Assembly: GCF_001552255.1 (NCBI RefSeq)
Contig: NZ_BCQV01000005.1
Span: forward strand, 1 to 64,000
Reading direction: 5' to 3'
Length of the DNA stretch: 64,000 nt
From: Alicyclobacillus shizuokensis NBRC 103103
GTDB taxonomy: Bacteria > Bacillota > Bacilli > Alicyclobacillales > Alicyclobacillaceae
Shown: positions 1 to 9,087 of the stretch, piece by piece
Layout: every line of letters starts with the position of its first letter
How positions within the stretch are numbered: the stretch's first letter is position 1
Made by a program: the position numbers and the translations under genes
The notes under the pieces: generated by a model
Told to the model about the DNA's origin: nothing
Databases searched by the model: none
Seen by the model: only the letters and a program-made list of their open reading frames with translations

Positions 1-30
1 GGCGGTCAGTTTTTCCTGATCCGCTTGCAT
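1..30 (-). CDS. 5' end of an unidentified gene (partial)
   Basis: An ATG at 30-28 on the minus strand opens a frame that runs off the window edge; only ten residues, MQADQEKLTA, are visible. A GGGTGA ribosome-binding site lies just upstream, inside the end of the preceding HMA-type gene, so the two are probably translationally coupled. The context could suit a metal-related gene such as a CsoR repressor or a P-type ATPase, but ten residues cannot decide this and no product is assigned. Confidence 0.55.
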   Translation of the reverse strand, partial: MQADQEKLTA

Positions 31-33
31 ATG

Positions 34-219
34 TCACCCGCCGGTTTCCTGGACGGCCTGCCGCAGCGTGGCGGCATCGGTCAATTCCTCGTCGTAGGTG
101 ACCACAGCGAGGTTTTCCGACAAATCGATGTCGACGCCGTGCACACCGCGGATCTGCTTCAACGCACGGGTGATCGCCTGCATGCGCATGCCGTGCACGG
201 GAATCGTCACCGTATCCAT
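34..219 (-). CDS. HMA-fold (heavy-metal-associated) small protein lacking the CxxC motif
   Basis: 61 residues with the beta-alpha-beta pattern of copper-chaperone/HMA domains: a first strand VTIPVHGM, a helix, a strand with VDIDLSENLAVVTYD and a C-terminal helix. In CopZ-type proteins the loop reads GMxCxxC; here it reads GMRMQAI, so both metal-binding cysteines are missing. I chose the ATG at 219 because AGGTGAT sits a few bases upstream; a longer frame to 291 has no such site. The next gene begins 3 bp after its stop. It may bind no soft metal, or may serve as a structural or protein-interaction domain. Confidence 0.7.
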   Translation of the reverse strand: MDTVTIPVHGMRMQAITRALKQIRGVHGVDIDLSENLAVVTYDEELTDAATLRQAVQETGG

Positions 220-339
220 GTCATCACCTGGCCTAGAAGGTTTGTACAAGCAGTTCGCGCTTGTAGCATGCCCAGGCCGGGAAGATTCCATAAAGCCGCG
301 AAGAAAGCCGCCACGCGGCCGGCGCGCAAATCCCCCAAT

Positions 340-1452
340 CTAAATCCAGGTGAAGGGGTCCTCCTGCACCGCTGAAATCGTGACCGACAGCTCGGGCAGG
401 TGAGTTAGGATTTGCCTCCTCACCGCCTCCAGCACCGGGCGCTCGAGAGCTGCGTGGGTGGCGTCGATGATGGCCAACCCGTCCAACCCAGCGTCGGCCA
501 CTGTGTGGTGATCGCAGTCAGAGGTCACCAGAACGTCCGCCCCTTTGGCCAAGGCCGAGGCGGCCCACCTTCCGCCGGAGCCGCCTAACACCGCGATCCG
601 CTGCACCAGCTTGTCCCCATCGCCTCCAAACCGGATGTGCTCCAGGCCCAGCTCCTCCCGGACGCAATCGGCGAAGGTGCGCAGGGGCACGGGTTGCTCC
701 AGGTTGCCTATGCGGCCAATGCCGTAGGCCTTGTTCGTGATCTCGAGCGGGTACACATCGTACGCCACCTCTTCGTAGGGGTGGGCGTCCAGCATCGCCC
801 GCACCACCGATTCGACGCGCGATTCGGGAACCACCGTTTCCAATCTAACCTCGGCCGCTCGTTCCAGTTGCCCCACCTGGCCGAGATAGGGATGAGTGCC
901 TGGCAAGGGCAAGAATGTCCCTTCTCCCGGGGTGTTGAAGGTGCAGTGGCTGTACTTGCCGATGTGCCCGGCCCCCGCCGCGCAGACCGCTTGCAAGACC
1001 TGTTCATGGTGGCTGGCGGGGACGAAGACCACCAGCTTCTTCAATTTGTCTTCGTGCAGGCGATCCAAAACTTCCACGTCGGTAAGACCGAGCTTGTCCG
1101 CCAACACGTCGTTGACGCCGCCCTCGGCGATGTCCAAATTGGTGTGGGCGGCATAGATGGTGATATCATGCGCCAACGCTTCGGCTATCGTCCTGCCTTT
1201 GACGGTGGTGGTATCCAGCCTCGGCAGCGGGCGGTAAAACAGTTCATGATGGGTGATCAGCATATCCGCACCCTGGGCGGCCACTTCCCGAATCACGGGC
1301 AGCGACGCATCCAGGGCCAACCAGACAGTACGGACCGGCTTGTCCAGACGACCAAGCTGGAGCCCGACCGGATCGCCCTGCAGGGCGAGGCGGGGCGGGG
1401 CCCAAGACTCCATCACGCGCACCACGTCGGCAGCTGTACAACGGACACTCAT
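340..1452 (-). CDS. Nif3-like dinuclear metal-centre protein (YqfO family)
   Basis: 370 residues, the length of the long YqfO form in which a CutA/PII-like domain is inserted into the Nif3 fold. Visible metal-site segments are ADMLITHHELFY and AAHTNLD in the N-terminal half, and the DATHAALE segment near the C-terminus; the middle (about 125-235) carries the PII-like insertion ending in AHPYEEVAYDVYPL. Family members form hexameric toroids with two metals per subunit; the substrate is not established. The start at 1452 is preceded by GAAAGGAG and overlaps the trmK stop codon by four bases, so the two are coupled, as in B. subtilis. Confidence 0.9.
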   Translation of the reverse strand: MSVRCTAADVVRVMESWAPPRLALQGDPVGLQLGRLDKPVRTVWLALDASLPVIREVAAQGADMLITHHELFYRPLPRLDTTTVKGRTIAEALAHDITIYAAHTNLDIAEGGVNDVLADKLGLTDVEVLDRLHEDKLKKLVVFVPASHHEQVLQAVCAAGAGHIGKYSHCTFNTPGEGTFLPLPGTHPYLGQVGQLERAAEVRLETVVPESRVESVVRAMLDAHPYEEVAYDVYPLEITNKAYGIGRIGNLEQPVPLRTFADCVREELGLEHIRFGGDGDKLVQRIAVLGGSGGRWAASALAKGADVLVTSDCDHHTVADAGLDGLAIIDATHAALERPVLEAVRRQILTHLPELSVTISAVQEDPFTWI

Positions 1453-2198
1453 TCCACACCGGCTCCTTTCTCCGTCTCCTGCAGCCAATCCTCCAGCCAT
1501 CGCCACTGCTCCAAGAGCCGCAAGCGGCGCAGGCCCACTTCCGCGCGCTCGCTCGTCTCCATGCCCGCGGCGGCGCGCTGCCAGCGGTTGACCTTGTCCT
1601 GCACGTGGTCCTGCCAGGCTGGGGTGGGCCGGCGCAGCAAGTACGGCCCAAACTCGAAGGCGGTCGCGAGCGCCGCCTCGCTCTCGGCAAAGGGAGCGTA
1701 GGCTGCGTCCATCCCAGTACCCGGAAAAAACTGTATCACCATGTATGTATACTCGCCGTCGCGGACCACCGTCTCCCTGCCTATCCACCAGTGATTTTGG
1801 TAAGCGTACCGACGCAGAGCGGCCGCCCCACCCATCGGCTGAACGATGAGGGTCTGCACCTTGGCGAGAACTTCAGCCGCGTTTTCCAGGATCTCTGCGG
1901 CCAAGATGCCACCAAGTCCGGTCAGTGTGACGGTGTCGATCTCGCCCGCGGCCACGGTCGCAAGGCCGTAGCCCAGGCGCACCTGAATGCGCCCGCAAAG
2001 ACCGTGCAGCGCGACGTTGCGGCGGGCGCGTGCGACGGGACCCGGTCGGACATCCGTGGCAATCGCCCTCGATATGCGATCCGTCTGTGCCAAGTAGATG
2101 GGCAATAGGGCGTGGTCGGTTCCGACGTCCGCCAGCCGCGCTTGATCCGGGACCCAATCGGCCACCTGCTGCAAACGCGTGGATAACCGAATCGGCAC
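1449..2198 (-). CDS. trmK: tRNA (adenine-22-N1)-methyltransferase TrmK
   Basis: 249 residues. The N-terminal Rossmann-like SAM-binding motif is ADVGTDHALLPIYL, followed by ATDVRPGPVARARRN and a TLTGLGG segment typical of the TrmK/YqfN/YtxH-region family; the C-terminal third is helical. It methylates N1 of A22 in the D-loop of some bacterial tRNAs. A GTG start at 2198 is chosen because it has a purine-rich GAGGGGGG upstream and matches the family N-terminus (PIRLSTRLQ). Located directly before the Nif3-like gene and downstream of the sigA region, the usual Bacillus arrangement. Confidence 0.92.
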   Translation of the reverse strand: MPIRLSTRLQQVADWVPDQARLADVGTDHALLPIYLAQTDRISRAIATDVRPGPVARARRNVALHGLCGRIQVRLGYGLATVAAGEIDTVTLTGLGGILAAEILENAAEVLAKVQTLIVQPMGGAAALRRYAYQNHWWIGRETVVRDGEYTYMVIQFFPGTGMDAAYAPFAESEAALATAFEFGPYLLRRPTPAWQDHVQDKVNRWQRAAAGMETSERAEVGLRRLRLLEQWRWLEDWLQETEKGAGVE

Positions 2199-2227
2199 TG
2201 GCCGCCCCCCTCTTCTCGACGCTATTC

Positions 2228-2830
2228 TTAGGATACCCGCAGCAGGGAGACTTGGCCATCTCGCCAATACTTTATCCAGGCAAACACCTCCCGTACCGCG
2301 TAGCGCAGTTCGCGCCGCGGCGACCAAGCAGCATAGCCGGACACATCCATATTCAAACGGCGGGCCACGGCCAGCGCCCGCGGCAGGTGATAGTCGCTGG
2401 TCACAATCACGGCCGTCGGTAGCCGCAGCCGCTCCATGACCAGGCGGCTGTTGCGCAGATTTTCCCACGTATCGGTGGACAGTCGCTCCTCGATGATGGC
2501 CTCCGGCGGGACGCCGTTCAGCACCAAGAACCACTTCATGGAACTGGCCTCGGACACCGATTCATCCTGCCCGCGACCGCCGCTGACAATGAATCGCCGC
2601 ACATAGCCACACCGGTACAGGTGCAGTCCCGCCCGCAGGCGGGCCCGAAGCGTGGGGCTGGGGCGGTAGCCGTGCGTATAGGCGCCCAACACGATGGCGA
2701 CAGCGGCGGGCTGAGGCCGAAACCCGCGCCCCCGCTGGCGAATAATGTCTGCCGCGACCACGACGCCCACTGCCACCAGCGCACTGGCCGCGACGAGGCA
2801 AAGTGCTCCCATGACGACAGCCCAGTGCAC
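2228..2830 (-). CDS. YdcF/SanA-family (DUF218) membrane-anchored protein
   Basis: About 200 residues. One hydrophobic N-terminal segment (roughly 2-27) anchors a DUF218 domain with the hallmark pieces AIVLGAYT, FIVSGGRGQDE, EASSMKWFLVLNGVP and VTSDYHLPRALAVAR. Proteins of this group (SanA, ElyC, YdcF) are linked to envelope integrity; the reaction is uncertain. The GTG at 2830 is preferred for its GGGGGGAG at eight bases; a GTG at 2848 is also possible. A terminator separates it from rpoD upstream, so it is probably transcribed on its own, possibly reading into trmK. Confidence 0.8.
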   Translation of the reverse strand: MHWAVVMGALCLVAASALVAVGVVVAADIIRQRGRGFRPQPAAVAIVLGAYTHGYRPSPTLRARLRAGLHLYRCGYVRRFIVSGGRGQDESVSEASSMKWFLVLNGVPPEAIIEERLSTDTWENLRNSRLVMERLRLPTAVIVTSDYHLPRALAVARRLNMDVSGYAAWSPRRELRYAVREVFAWIKYWRDGQVSLLRVS

Positions 2831-2933
2831 GGCCACCGCTCCCCCCACATGCGCTCGGCCACCTCCAAGCTGGACGGCCTGTCAAGACCAATGTACGGCG
2901 TCGCGCTCACAAATAGACTACACGCCTGCACAG

Positions 2934-2965
2934 AAAATAAAAGGCGCCCCGAATCTCCGGAGCGC
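2934..2965 (-). terminator. Rho-independent terminator of the dnaG-rpoD operon
   Basis: On the minus strand GCGCTCCG pairs with CGGGGCGC (8 bp, one G-U) around a six-base loop, followed by TTTTATTTT. It lies about 30 bases after the rpoD stop codon. Confidence 0.9.
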
Positions 2966-2996
2966 AACCTCGCAAGAGCCTTGCTCTCTATCTCTG

Positions 2997-4172
2997 TTAC
3001 TCCAAAAAATCCTTCAGACGTTTGCTGCGGCTTGGGTGCCGCAGCTTGCGCAGGGCCTTCGCCTCAATCTGGCGAATCCGCTCGCGCGTGACGCCGAACA
3101 CCTTTCCCACCTCTTCGAGGGTGCGCGTCCGCCCATCATCCAGTCCAAACCGCAGGCGCAGCACGTTTTCTTCGCGCTCCGTCAACGTATCCAAGACGTC
3201 CTCCAACTGCTCCTTTAGCAGTTCGTAGGCCGCTGCGTCCGCCGGAGCCAACGCCTCGTCGTCGGGAATAAAGTCGCCCAGATGGGAGTCGTCCTCCTCC
3301 CCGATGGGCGTCTCCAGGGAGACCGGCTCCTGGGCAATCTTTTGGATTTCCCGCACCTTCTCCGGGCTCATGTCCATCTCCGCGGCGATTTCCTCAGCGG
3401 TCGGCTCCCGCCCGAGTTCTTGGAGCAGTTGGCGCGAAACCCGGATCAGCTTATTGATGGTCTCCACCATATGCACCGGGATGCGAATGGTGCGCGCTTG
3501 ATCTGCAATCGCCCGTGTGATGGCCTGTCGGATCCACCAGGTGGCGTATGTGCTGAACTTGTATCCCTTGCGGTAATCGAACTTCTCGACCGCCTTGATG
3601 AGACCCAGATTCCCCTCCTGAATCAGGTCGAGGAACAGCATGCCGCGGCCCACATAGCGCTTGGCAATGCTGACCACCAACCGCAGGTTGGCTTCAGTCA
3701 GACGCTGTTTCGCCTCCTCGTCGCCTTCCTCGATGCGCTTCGCCAATTCGATTTCCTCTTGCGCCGACAGGAGGGGGACACGGCCAATCTCTTTCAGGTA
3801 CATGCGCACCGGATCGCTGATTTTGACACCGGGTGGCATGGTCAGGTCGCCCAGGTCAATCTGCTCTCCGTCCTCCGCGTCCGCATCTGCATCGGAGTCT
3901 TCGTGGGCCCCCAGATCGAAGCCGTCATTCTCTTCTTCCTCTTCGTCTTCGTCGTGGTCGCCCCGGACTTCAATCCCGAGTTCGGACAGCTGGTCAAACA
4001 ACTCGTCCAGCTGGTCTGGATCCTGCTGCTCGAGTCCGGCCAGGCGCTTGGTAATCTCGCCATAGGTCAGGAATCCTTTGGCCTTACCCAGCTCCATCAA
4101 TTGATTCTTGGCATTCTGAAGGGTGTCTTCGCGGCTTTCATCGCCAGCTTCTCTCTGTATCTCTTTCTTCAT
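2997..4172 (-). CDS. rpoD: Primary RNA polymerase sigma factor (sigma-A/RpoD)
   Basis: 391 residues, close to the B. subtilis SigA length. Order of parts: region 1.1 (about 15-70), a very acidic linker (about 72-106), region 1.2 ([17 protein letters not shown]), region 2 with the -10-binding and RNAP-binding signature ([49 protein letters not shown]), region 3, and region 4.2 ([19 protein letters not shown]) for -35 recognition. AAGGAGG precedes the ATG. It follows dnaG by 31 bp, the conserved macromolecular-synthesis operon, and ends at a strong terminator. Confidence 0.98.
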   Translation of the reverse strand: MKKEIQREAGDESREDTLQNAKNQLMELGKAKGFLTYGEITKRLAGLEQQDPDQLDELFDQLSELGIEVRGDHDEDEEEEENDGFDLGAHEDSDADADAEDGEQIDLGDLTMPPGVKISDPVRMYLKEIGRVPLLSAQEEIELAKRIEEGDEEAKQRLTEANLRLVVSIAKRYVGRGMLFLDLIQEGNLGLIKAVEKFDYRKGYKFSTYATWWIRQAITRAIADQARTIRIPVHMVETINKLIRVSRQLLQELGREPTAEEIAAEMDMSPEKVREIQKIAQEPVSLETPIGEEDDSHLGDFIPDDEALAPADAAAYELLKEQLEDVLDTLTEREENVLRLRFGLDDGRTRTLEEVGKVFGVTRERIRQIEAKALRKLRHPSRSKRLKDFLE

Positions 4173-4203
4173 CGACTCCCCGCCTCCTTCCCCCTCACTC
4201 GCA

Positions 4204-6021
4204 TCAACCGAGAAGGGGCCGTTTCAATCGTTGAATCTCCTTCTGCAGCGTCTCGGCCCGATGCCGCAACGTCTGAGCCGCATCCGCATCCCCGCGCACC
4301 TGAGCGCGACCACTGTCCGTCAGGGCCTGCCGCCAAGCGGTCTCCAACGCTTTGAGCCGCACCGTATGCACATAACCGGCAATTTCGGACGGATCGTACT
4401 CGGGAATCTCTTCGACCAACAGCGAACTGGCGAACCGAACAAGCTCCGAGTCCGGCAAGTTATCCAGGAATGAACGGACATCGGCCGAGCTGTGTGTGGC
4501 AAAAAAAGCATAAATGAATGCCAATAAGGCCGTTTGCTCGGGTGTGGCCAATTCGTCAAGGCCTTCCTCCGCCAGCTGTTGGCGCGCCCGCTCGTCCGTC
4601 AACGCCGCCTGCAGGAGTCGACGGCCCGCCAGCACGTGACCGGGCTCCAAGGGCTGATGCGGCGTCTCCACCTGTCTGGGCTCTCGCTGCAGAGCACGCC
4701 GAGTCCGGCGAACTTTCCTGCCGATGGCTGCCAATTCCTCCGCGAGCGCTTCGCGCGACACCTGAAATTCCTGAGCCAGGATGCGCAGCTGACTGTCCCG
4801 TTCAATCGGCGACGCCCGCTCCCACAGCACCCGCAGGACCTTTTGCAAGAATTCGGTGCGTCCCGCCAACTGACTCAAATCCGCTTCCGAACGAAGACGC
4901 GAAATCAGGAACTCGGTGGCCGACAGGGCATCGTGCTCCAGCAACTGACGGAACGCCGACGCTCCCGCCTCACGGATGTATTCGTCCGGATCGGCCCCGT
5001 TCGGGAACACGGCGATGCGCACATCCAACCCCGCCTCCTGCGCGATGTCCAAGGCCCGCGCCGCCGCCGCCTGCCCAGCCTCGTCGCCGTCATAGGCGAT
5101 CACAAGGCGGTTGGTCATGCGCTTCAGACGGGCCGCCTGTTCCGGAGTGAACGAGGTACCCAGACTGGCCACCGCATTTTCAACTCCCGCCTGCCAGGCC
5201 GAGACCACGTCCAGATTGCCCTCCATCAGCACCGCCTGATTCGCCTCGCGGATGGCCTTGCGGGCGGCATACAAGCGGAACAACAGGCGCCCTTTGTGGA
5301 AGATCTCCGTCTCGGGCGAATTGAGATACTTGGGTTTGCCGTCCGGCGCCAGAATCCGCCCGCCGAAGGCGACGACCCGCCCCTGCGCGTCCTCAATCGG
5401 AATCATCAGGCGCCCGCGAAACCGATCCACGATGCGCCCCCCCAAAGGGACAACCAGACCCGCGTCGATCAACACGTCGTCCGCGAACCCTCGCCGGCGC
5501 AAAAAAGCGTACAGAGTGCTGCCATCCGCCGGAGCAAAGCCGAGACGGAATTCCATCGCCGTCTTGCGCGAAATTTTCCGGCCTTCCAGATAGGCGAGGG
5601 CTTGCACACCGGCCGACGTATTCATTAAAATGTAGTTGTAAAGCTTCGCCGCCAACTCGTGGGCTTGTTGCATCGCCTCCCGTCGGTTTCGTCGGTGAGA
5701 TGAAACCGTTGTGGACGAATCGGGTTCGAAGGGCAGCGGAAGATTCGCACGGCGCGCTAAAGCGACGACGGCTTCCTGGAAATCCAGACCCTCCAAATCC
5801 ATCACAAAGCGGATGACGGTTCCGCCGGCACCGCAGCCAAAACAGTGATACAACTGCCGATCTGGGGACACGGAAAACGACGGCGTCCGCTCGTTATGAA
5901 AAGGACACAGCCCGACGAAGGACCGACCCGAACGCCGCAGTTGAACGTGTTCAGAGATGACGTCCACAATATCCACCCGTCGCCTGACTTCCTCGACGAA
6001 CGAGTCTGGAATACGCGACAT
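4204..6021 (-). CDS. dnaG: DNA primase DnaG
   Basis: 605 residues. Zinc-ribbon ligands C39, H42, C60 and C63 are present (CPFH and CFGC). The TOPRIM catalytic core shows LMEGNLDV and AYDGDEAGQ, and the C-terminal third is the helical DnaB-helicase interaction domain. It synthesises RNA primers at the replication fork. The start at 6021 has AAGGTGAT upstream and begins [11 protein letters not shown], as in relatives; upstream in-frame codons are ignored. First gene of the dnaG-rpoD operon. Confidence 0.97.
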   Translation of the reverse strand: MSRIPDSFVEEVRRRVDIVDVISEHVQLRRSGRSFVGLCPFHNERTPSFSVSPDRQLYHCFGCGAGGTVIRFVMDLEGLDFQEAVVALARRANLPLPFEPDSSTTVSSHRRNRREAMQQAHELAAKLYNYILMNTSAGVQALAYLEGRKISRKTAMEFRLGFAPADGSTLYAFLRRRGFADDVLIDAGLVVPLGGRIVDRFRGRLMIPIEDAQGRVVAFGGRILAPDGKPKYLNSPETEIFHKGRLLFRLYAARKAIREANQAVLMEGNLDVVSAWQAGVENAVASLGTSFTPEQAARLKRMTNRLVIAYDGDEAGQAAAARALDIAQEAGLDVRIAVFPNGADPDEYIREAGASAFRQLLEHDALSATEFLISRLRSEADLSQLAGRTEFLQKVLRVLWERASPIERDSQLRILAQEFQVSREALAEELAAIGRKVRRTRRALQREPRQVETPHQPLEPGHVLAGRRLLQAALTDERARQQLAEEGLDELATPEQTALLAFIYAFFATHSSADVRSFLDNLPDSELVRFASSLLVEEIPEYDPSEIAGYVHTVRLKALETAWRQALTDSGRAQVRGDADAAQTLRHRAETLQKEIQRLKRPLLG

Positions 6022-6105
6022 CACATCACCTTCCCGCCGCTCAACATCCCCAGGCACGCGGAAACCATGAAGCGTCATCCGTTTCGTGTCAGGCTTACAA
6101 AACAA

Positions 6106-6135
6106 GTATTCTACAGGAACCGCGATTTTTCCTCC
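6106..6135 (-). promoter_or_regulatory. Candidate sigma-H promoter of dnaG-rpoD
   Basis: Minus strand: GGAGGAAAA, 12 bases, GTAGAATAC. This matches the Bacillus sigma-H consensus RnAGGAwWW-N11-12-RnnGAATWW at nearly every position. It lies 85 bases before the dnaG start. The B. subtilis sigA operon is known to have a sigma-H promoter used early in sporulation. Confidence 0.55.
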
Positions 6136-6249
6136 CTGCAATAAAAATTCGTTTACGAAACGGGACGCAGCTTGTCGAATCCCAATCCTCTGCGTGCTGA
6201 CGCTCGATGGGAGCGGCGAAAAGCGGCGTTTCGGAGTTTTTTCACAAAC

Positions 6250-6278
6250 ATTGTCTATTATCGACGGACCCTGGACAA
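6250..6278 (-). promoter_or_regulatory. Weak candidate sigma-A promoter upstream of dnaG
   Basis: Minus strand TTGTCC, 17 bases, GACAAT. Matches are only partial. The 324-base interval 6022-6345 between yqfL and dnaG holds this site and the sigma-H-like site; I see no gene or convincing terminator there. Confidence 0.35.
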
Positions 6279-6345
6279 TTTATCCTTCTGCCACGGGCGT
6301 GGCGGCTCATCCCGTCCATTTCAACATATGGCCGGCGGCGTCGGC

Positions 6346-7170
6346 TTATGTGCGCGAGTATTGTTCCCGCCTGTGGACGTAGTCCAAGATGAGGCTCGCG
6401 GTTTCCTCCACCGCCTTGTCGCTGACATCAATGACGTAACAACCGAGGCGGCGCATAATCCCTTCCGCGTATTCCAGTTCCATGGCAATCCGCTCGTGGC
6501 TCGCGTAGTTGGCCGTCGGCGTCAAGCCCAGGGAACGCAGCCGTTCTCGCCGTATCGCATTCAGTTTGTCGGCGCGAATGGTCAACCCGACCACTTTGCC
6601 CTTGTCGCGGATTTGAAACAGTTCCTCGGGCGGATGGACCTCTGGAACCAGAGGAACGTTGGCCACGCGCATCCGGCGATGGGCCAGGTACATGCTCAGC
6701 GGCGTCTTCGATGTGCGCGATACGCCGATTAAGACAATGTCCGCCCGCTCCAGGCCGCGCGGGTCCCGTCCATCATCGTACTTGACCGCAAACTCCACGG
6801 CCTCCACGCGGCGAAAATACTCTTCATCCAGTTGATGAACCAATCCTGGCTTGCGCCGCGGTGGTGTGCCCATCACCTGTTCAAAGGCATCTATCATCGG
6901 TCCCATGATGTCCACGGCGTGTACGCCCAGCTCTGCGGCCCGATGTAACAGACGCTCGCGTAGCTCCGGCAGGACCAAGGTGAAGGCGATGATAGCCTGT
7001 TCCTCCTGTGCGCTCTTCACCGTGTCGTCGATCACGTCCACGCTGTCGACATGCGATACCCGGCGCAATTCAAAGCTGCCACCGTCAAACTGGCTGGCTG
7101 CCGCCCGGGCCACGAACTCGGCGGTCTCTCCGACCGAATCGGAAACTATGTAGATAATTGGCAGCTGCAT
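6346..7170 (-). CDS. Putative pyruvate, phosphate dikinase / PEP synthase regulatory protein (YqfL, DUF299)
   Basis: 274 residues, the usual family length. Bifunctional ADP-dependent kinase/Pi-dependent phosphorylase family that switches PPDK or PEP synthase off and on. The N-terminus IIYIVSDSVGETAEFVARAA and the P-loop GVSRTSKTPLS are diagnostic. Three in-frame starts exist (ATG 7203, a TTG near 7182 with GGGGGGCG upstream, ATG 7170); I chose 7170 because it matches the family N-terminus. It follows ccpN, whose product represses gluconeogenic genes, so both act on the PEP/pyruvate node. Confidence 0.93.
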   Translation of the reverse strand: MQLPIIYIVSDSVGETAEFVARAAASQFDGGSFELRRVSHVDSVDVIDDTVKSAQEEQAIIAFTLVLPELRERLLHRAAELGVHAVDIMGPMIDAFEQVMGTPPRRKPGLVHQLDEEYFRRVEAVEFAVKYDDGRDPRGLERADIVLIGVSRTSKTPLSMYLAHRRMRVANVPLVPEVHPPEELFQIRDKGKVVGLTIRADKLNAIRRERLRSLGLTPTANYASHERIAMELEYAEGIMRRLGCYVIDVSDKAVEETASLILDYVHRREQYSRT

Positions 7171-7202
7171 CGGACTCAAAGCGTCGCCCCCCCATTCCCA
7201 CA

Positions 7203-7865
7203 TCAAACATCGCGATAGGCGCCCAACTCGACAAAGGCACGTGTAACCGTAGTCTTGGAGACACGCCCGACCAACTCCACCTCCGCGCCGGTGTCCGTCT
7301 GCCCCTCTGCGCGCGGCAGCGGCCGGACCACGGGCAGTGAATCGACCTCGTTTTGAATCATGCGCAACGCCGCATCGTAGAGAGAGTCTTCCGGATGGGC
7401 CGTGACGACGTGTGCCCAGCGGGTCATCGCGAGATTGACCGGGATGTCGTTGATATTGCTGCCGCCGACGGCCACTTTCAAGAGATCCTTGCGCGAGATG
7501 ACGCCAACAGGCTGTCGATCCCGTACCACGATGAGGGTGCCCACGTCTTCCATGAACATCGTGACAATGGCGTTGTAGACCGATTCTGTCTCATCAATCA
7601 CGGTGGGCACTGATTTGTAATCCTTGACCTTCAATTTCCGGAGAGTGTCGCCGAACAGGTCTGCGTTTTTCTTCCCGCTGAAGAAATAGCCCACGCGCGG
7701 GCGCGCGTCCAGATATCCGGCCATGGTCAGAATCGATAGGTCCGGACGGAGCGTGGCCCTGGTGAGCGACAGCATTTCGGCGATCCGTTCGCCGGTTATC
7801 GGGCCATGCCGCTTGACAATATCGAGAATCGTCTGTTGCCGCTTGGTCAGCTCGATGGTCCTCAC
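7203..7865 (-). CDS. ccpN: Catabolite repressor CcpN (HTH plus CBS domains)
   Basis: 220 residues. N-terminal winged helix (IELTKRQQTILDIVKRHGPI, LTRATLRPDLSILT) and two CBS modules (about 85-140 and 150-210) that sense adenine nucleotides in the B. subtilis homologue, a repressor of gapB, pckA and the small RNA sr1. The GTG at 7865 aligns with the family start, but its ribosome-binding site is poor: a perfect AGGAGG lies 19 bases upstream, abutting an out-of-frame ATG. It is followed by yqfL with an overlap or short gap. The glyQS genes that sit between recO and ccpN in B. subtilis are absent. Confidence 0.93.
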   Translation of the reverse strand: MRTIELTKRQQTILDIVKRHGPITGERIAEMLSLTRATLRPDLSILTMAGYLDARPRVGYFFSGKKNADLFGDTLRKLKVKDYKSVPTVIDETESVYNAIVTMFMEDVGTLIVVRDRQPVGVISRKDLLKVAVGGSNINDIPVNLAMTRWAHVVTAHPEDSLYDAALRMIQNEVDSLPVVRPLPRAEGQTDTGAEVELVGRVSKTTVTRAFVELGAYRDV

Positions 7866-7967
7866 CCCGCAACCGCGTGCCCATCCTCCTCTGTCCGTCG
7901 CAGACCACCGGGAGCATTAGGATGGTACTCAATATCATACCATTCCCCACCCATCTGGAGACATGGT

Positions 7968-8741
7968 CTATAAATCGAGACTGTCGAGAAAACGGGCAGA
8001 CTTGACAGACAATCCGGCATACTCGCTGAGTTGGTGGCGCAATAGCGTGCGCAAAGACTTCTGTGAAGCCGCGGAGAGCTTGATCCGCCCCATGCGCGGC
8101 CACGGTACTGTGGCAAACTGCTCCAAAACGCGCGCCAGCGAGGAGGGAAGAAACAACAGCTGAAGGTGCTCTGCCTGTGCTTGCGCGCAGGTAGAGCATA
8201 GCAGACCGCCGTGGGCGCCACTGTAGGCAATCTCACGGGGAGCCGGGGTCTCGCCGCCGATGAGGCTCTGGCCGCACAACACACACGCGATCCACGGCGG
8301 GCCGACCCCCAACCAGCGCACGACCTTGGCCTCCCATGCCAAGGAGGTCAGCGAAGCCTCGTCAGGGTGCTGAACCAGCCGCTCCAGCGCCCCCTGCAAG
8401 AGTCGATACAAGGCCTCGCTGCCATCCGGTGCGTCTTCTGCGATGCGTGTGCACTGCTCCGAAAAATAGGCGGCATATGCCGCCAGTTCCAGGTGCTCCC
8501 GCAGCCTGCGGCGGGAATGAGTCACCTCGGCTTGCAGCAGTGTTCCCATTCCCTTGCCGCGGCGAATCGAATAGACGCCTTCCACCCCCAGTTGGATGGC
8601 GCTGACAAAGCGACTTTGGGGCCGCTTGCCGCCCCGAGCCATGACGGCCAGCTTACCCGAGGGCGTCAGGAGCGTAACAATCACATGATTCTCTCCGTAT
8701 GCGGTTGTGCGAATCACAATGGCATCGGTGTTGAAGACCAA
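7968..8741 (-). CDS. recO: DNA repair protein RecO
   Basis: 257 residues. N-terminal OB fold (TDAIVIRTTAYGENHVIVTL), helical C-terminal domain and a four-cysteine zinc site (CVLCGQ near 150 and CSTC near 182). RecO anneals SSB-coated strands and loads RecA with RecR. Initiation appears to use TTG at 8741, with GAGG eight bases upstream. It follows yqzL, the standard era-yqzL-recO order. Confidence 0.94.
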   Translation of the reverse strand: MVFNTDAIVIRTTAYGENHVIVTLLTPSGKLAVMARGGKRPQSRFVSAIQLGVEGVYSIRRGKGMGTLLQAEVTHSRRRLREHLELAAYAAYFSEQCTRIAEDAPDGSEALYRLLQGALERLVQHPDEASLTSLAWEAKVVRWLGVGPPWIACVLCGQSLIGGETPAPREIAYSGAHGGLLCSTCAQAQAEHLQLLFLPSSLARVLEQFATVPWPRMGRIKLSAASQKSLRTLLRHQLSEYAGLSVKSARFLDSLDL

Positions 8742-8772
8742 CCTGAAGACCTCGATTCTCCGGCCGCATCGG

Positions 8773-8928
8773 CTATGACTGGGTCACGTAGACGTCGGCC
8801 GCATCGGCGACTGTCGCGCGTCCGTCTGCCGCATCGTCTTCCGCCTGCAACGCCTGCTGTTCTTTGAACAGCAGGTAAGCTTCTATGTCCCCGGTCATCA
8901 TGAAGTAGCGCCAAGAAAAGTCCCGCAC
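8773..8928 (-). CDS. YqzL family small protein
   Basis: 51 residues beginning MRDFSWRYFMMTGDIEAYLLFKE when read from the GTG at 8928 (the quoted string is split here for reading: MRDFSWRYFMMTG then DIEAYLLFKE). This N-terminal pattern, aromatic-rich then GxxEAYLLYKE-like, is that of B. subtilis YqzL, which sits between era and recO. The C-terminal tail is acidic and not conserved. GGGGGATG precedes the start. Function unknown. Confidence 0.85.
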   Translation of the reverse strand: MRDFSWRYFMMTGDIEAYLLFKEQQALQAEDDAADGRATVADAADVYVTQS

Positions 8929-9087
8929 GCAATCATCCCCCTGTGACGTGCTGCGTGGCACTGTGCCTGCCAATTGTAGCTTTCCGCCGGTACCCGTCGG
9001 TATACGGGATGAATTTGCCATGAATACAGGCGGGACAAGGGTTTGCCGGATTGGTCATGCGCCTTCCTCGCTATTGCTCATCGATAG

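Noticed and set aside
7865-7890. AGGAGG directly abutting an out-of-frame ATG before ccpN, possible frameshift
   Set aside because: The GTG at 7865 aligns exactly with the CcpN family start and the frame downstream is intact; the ATG frame encodes nothing recognisable.
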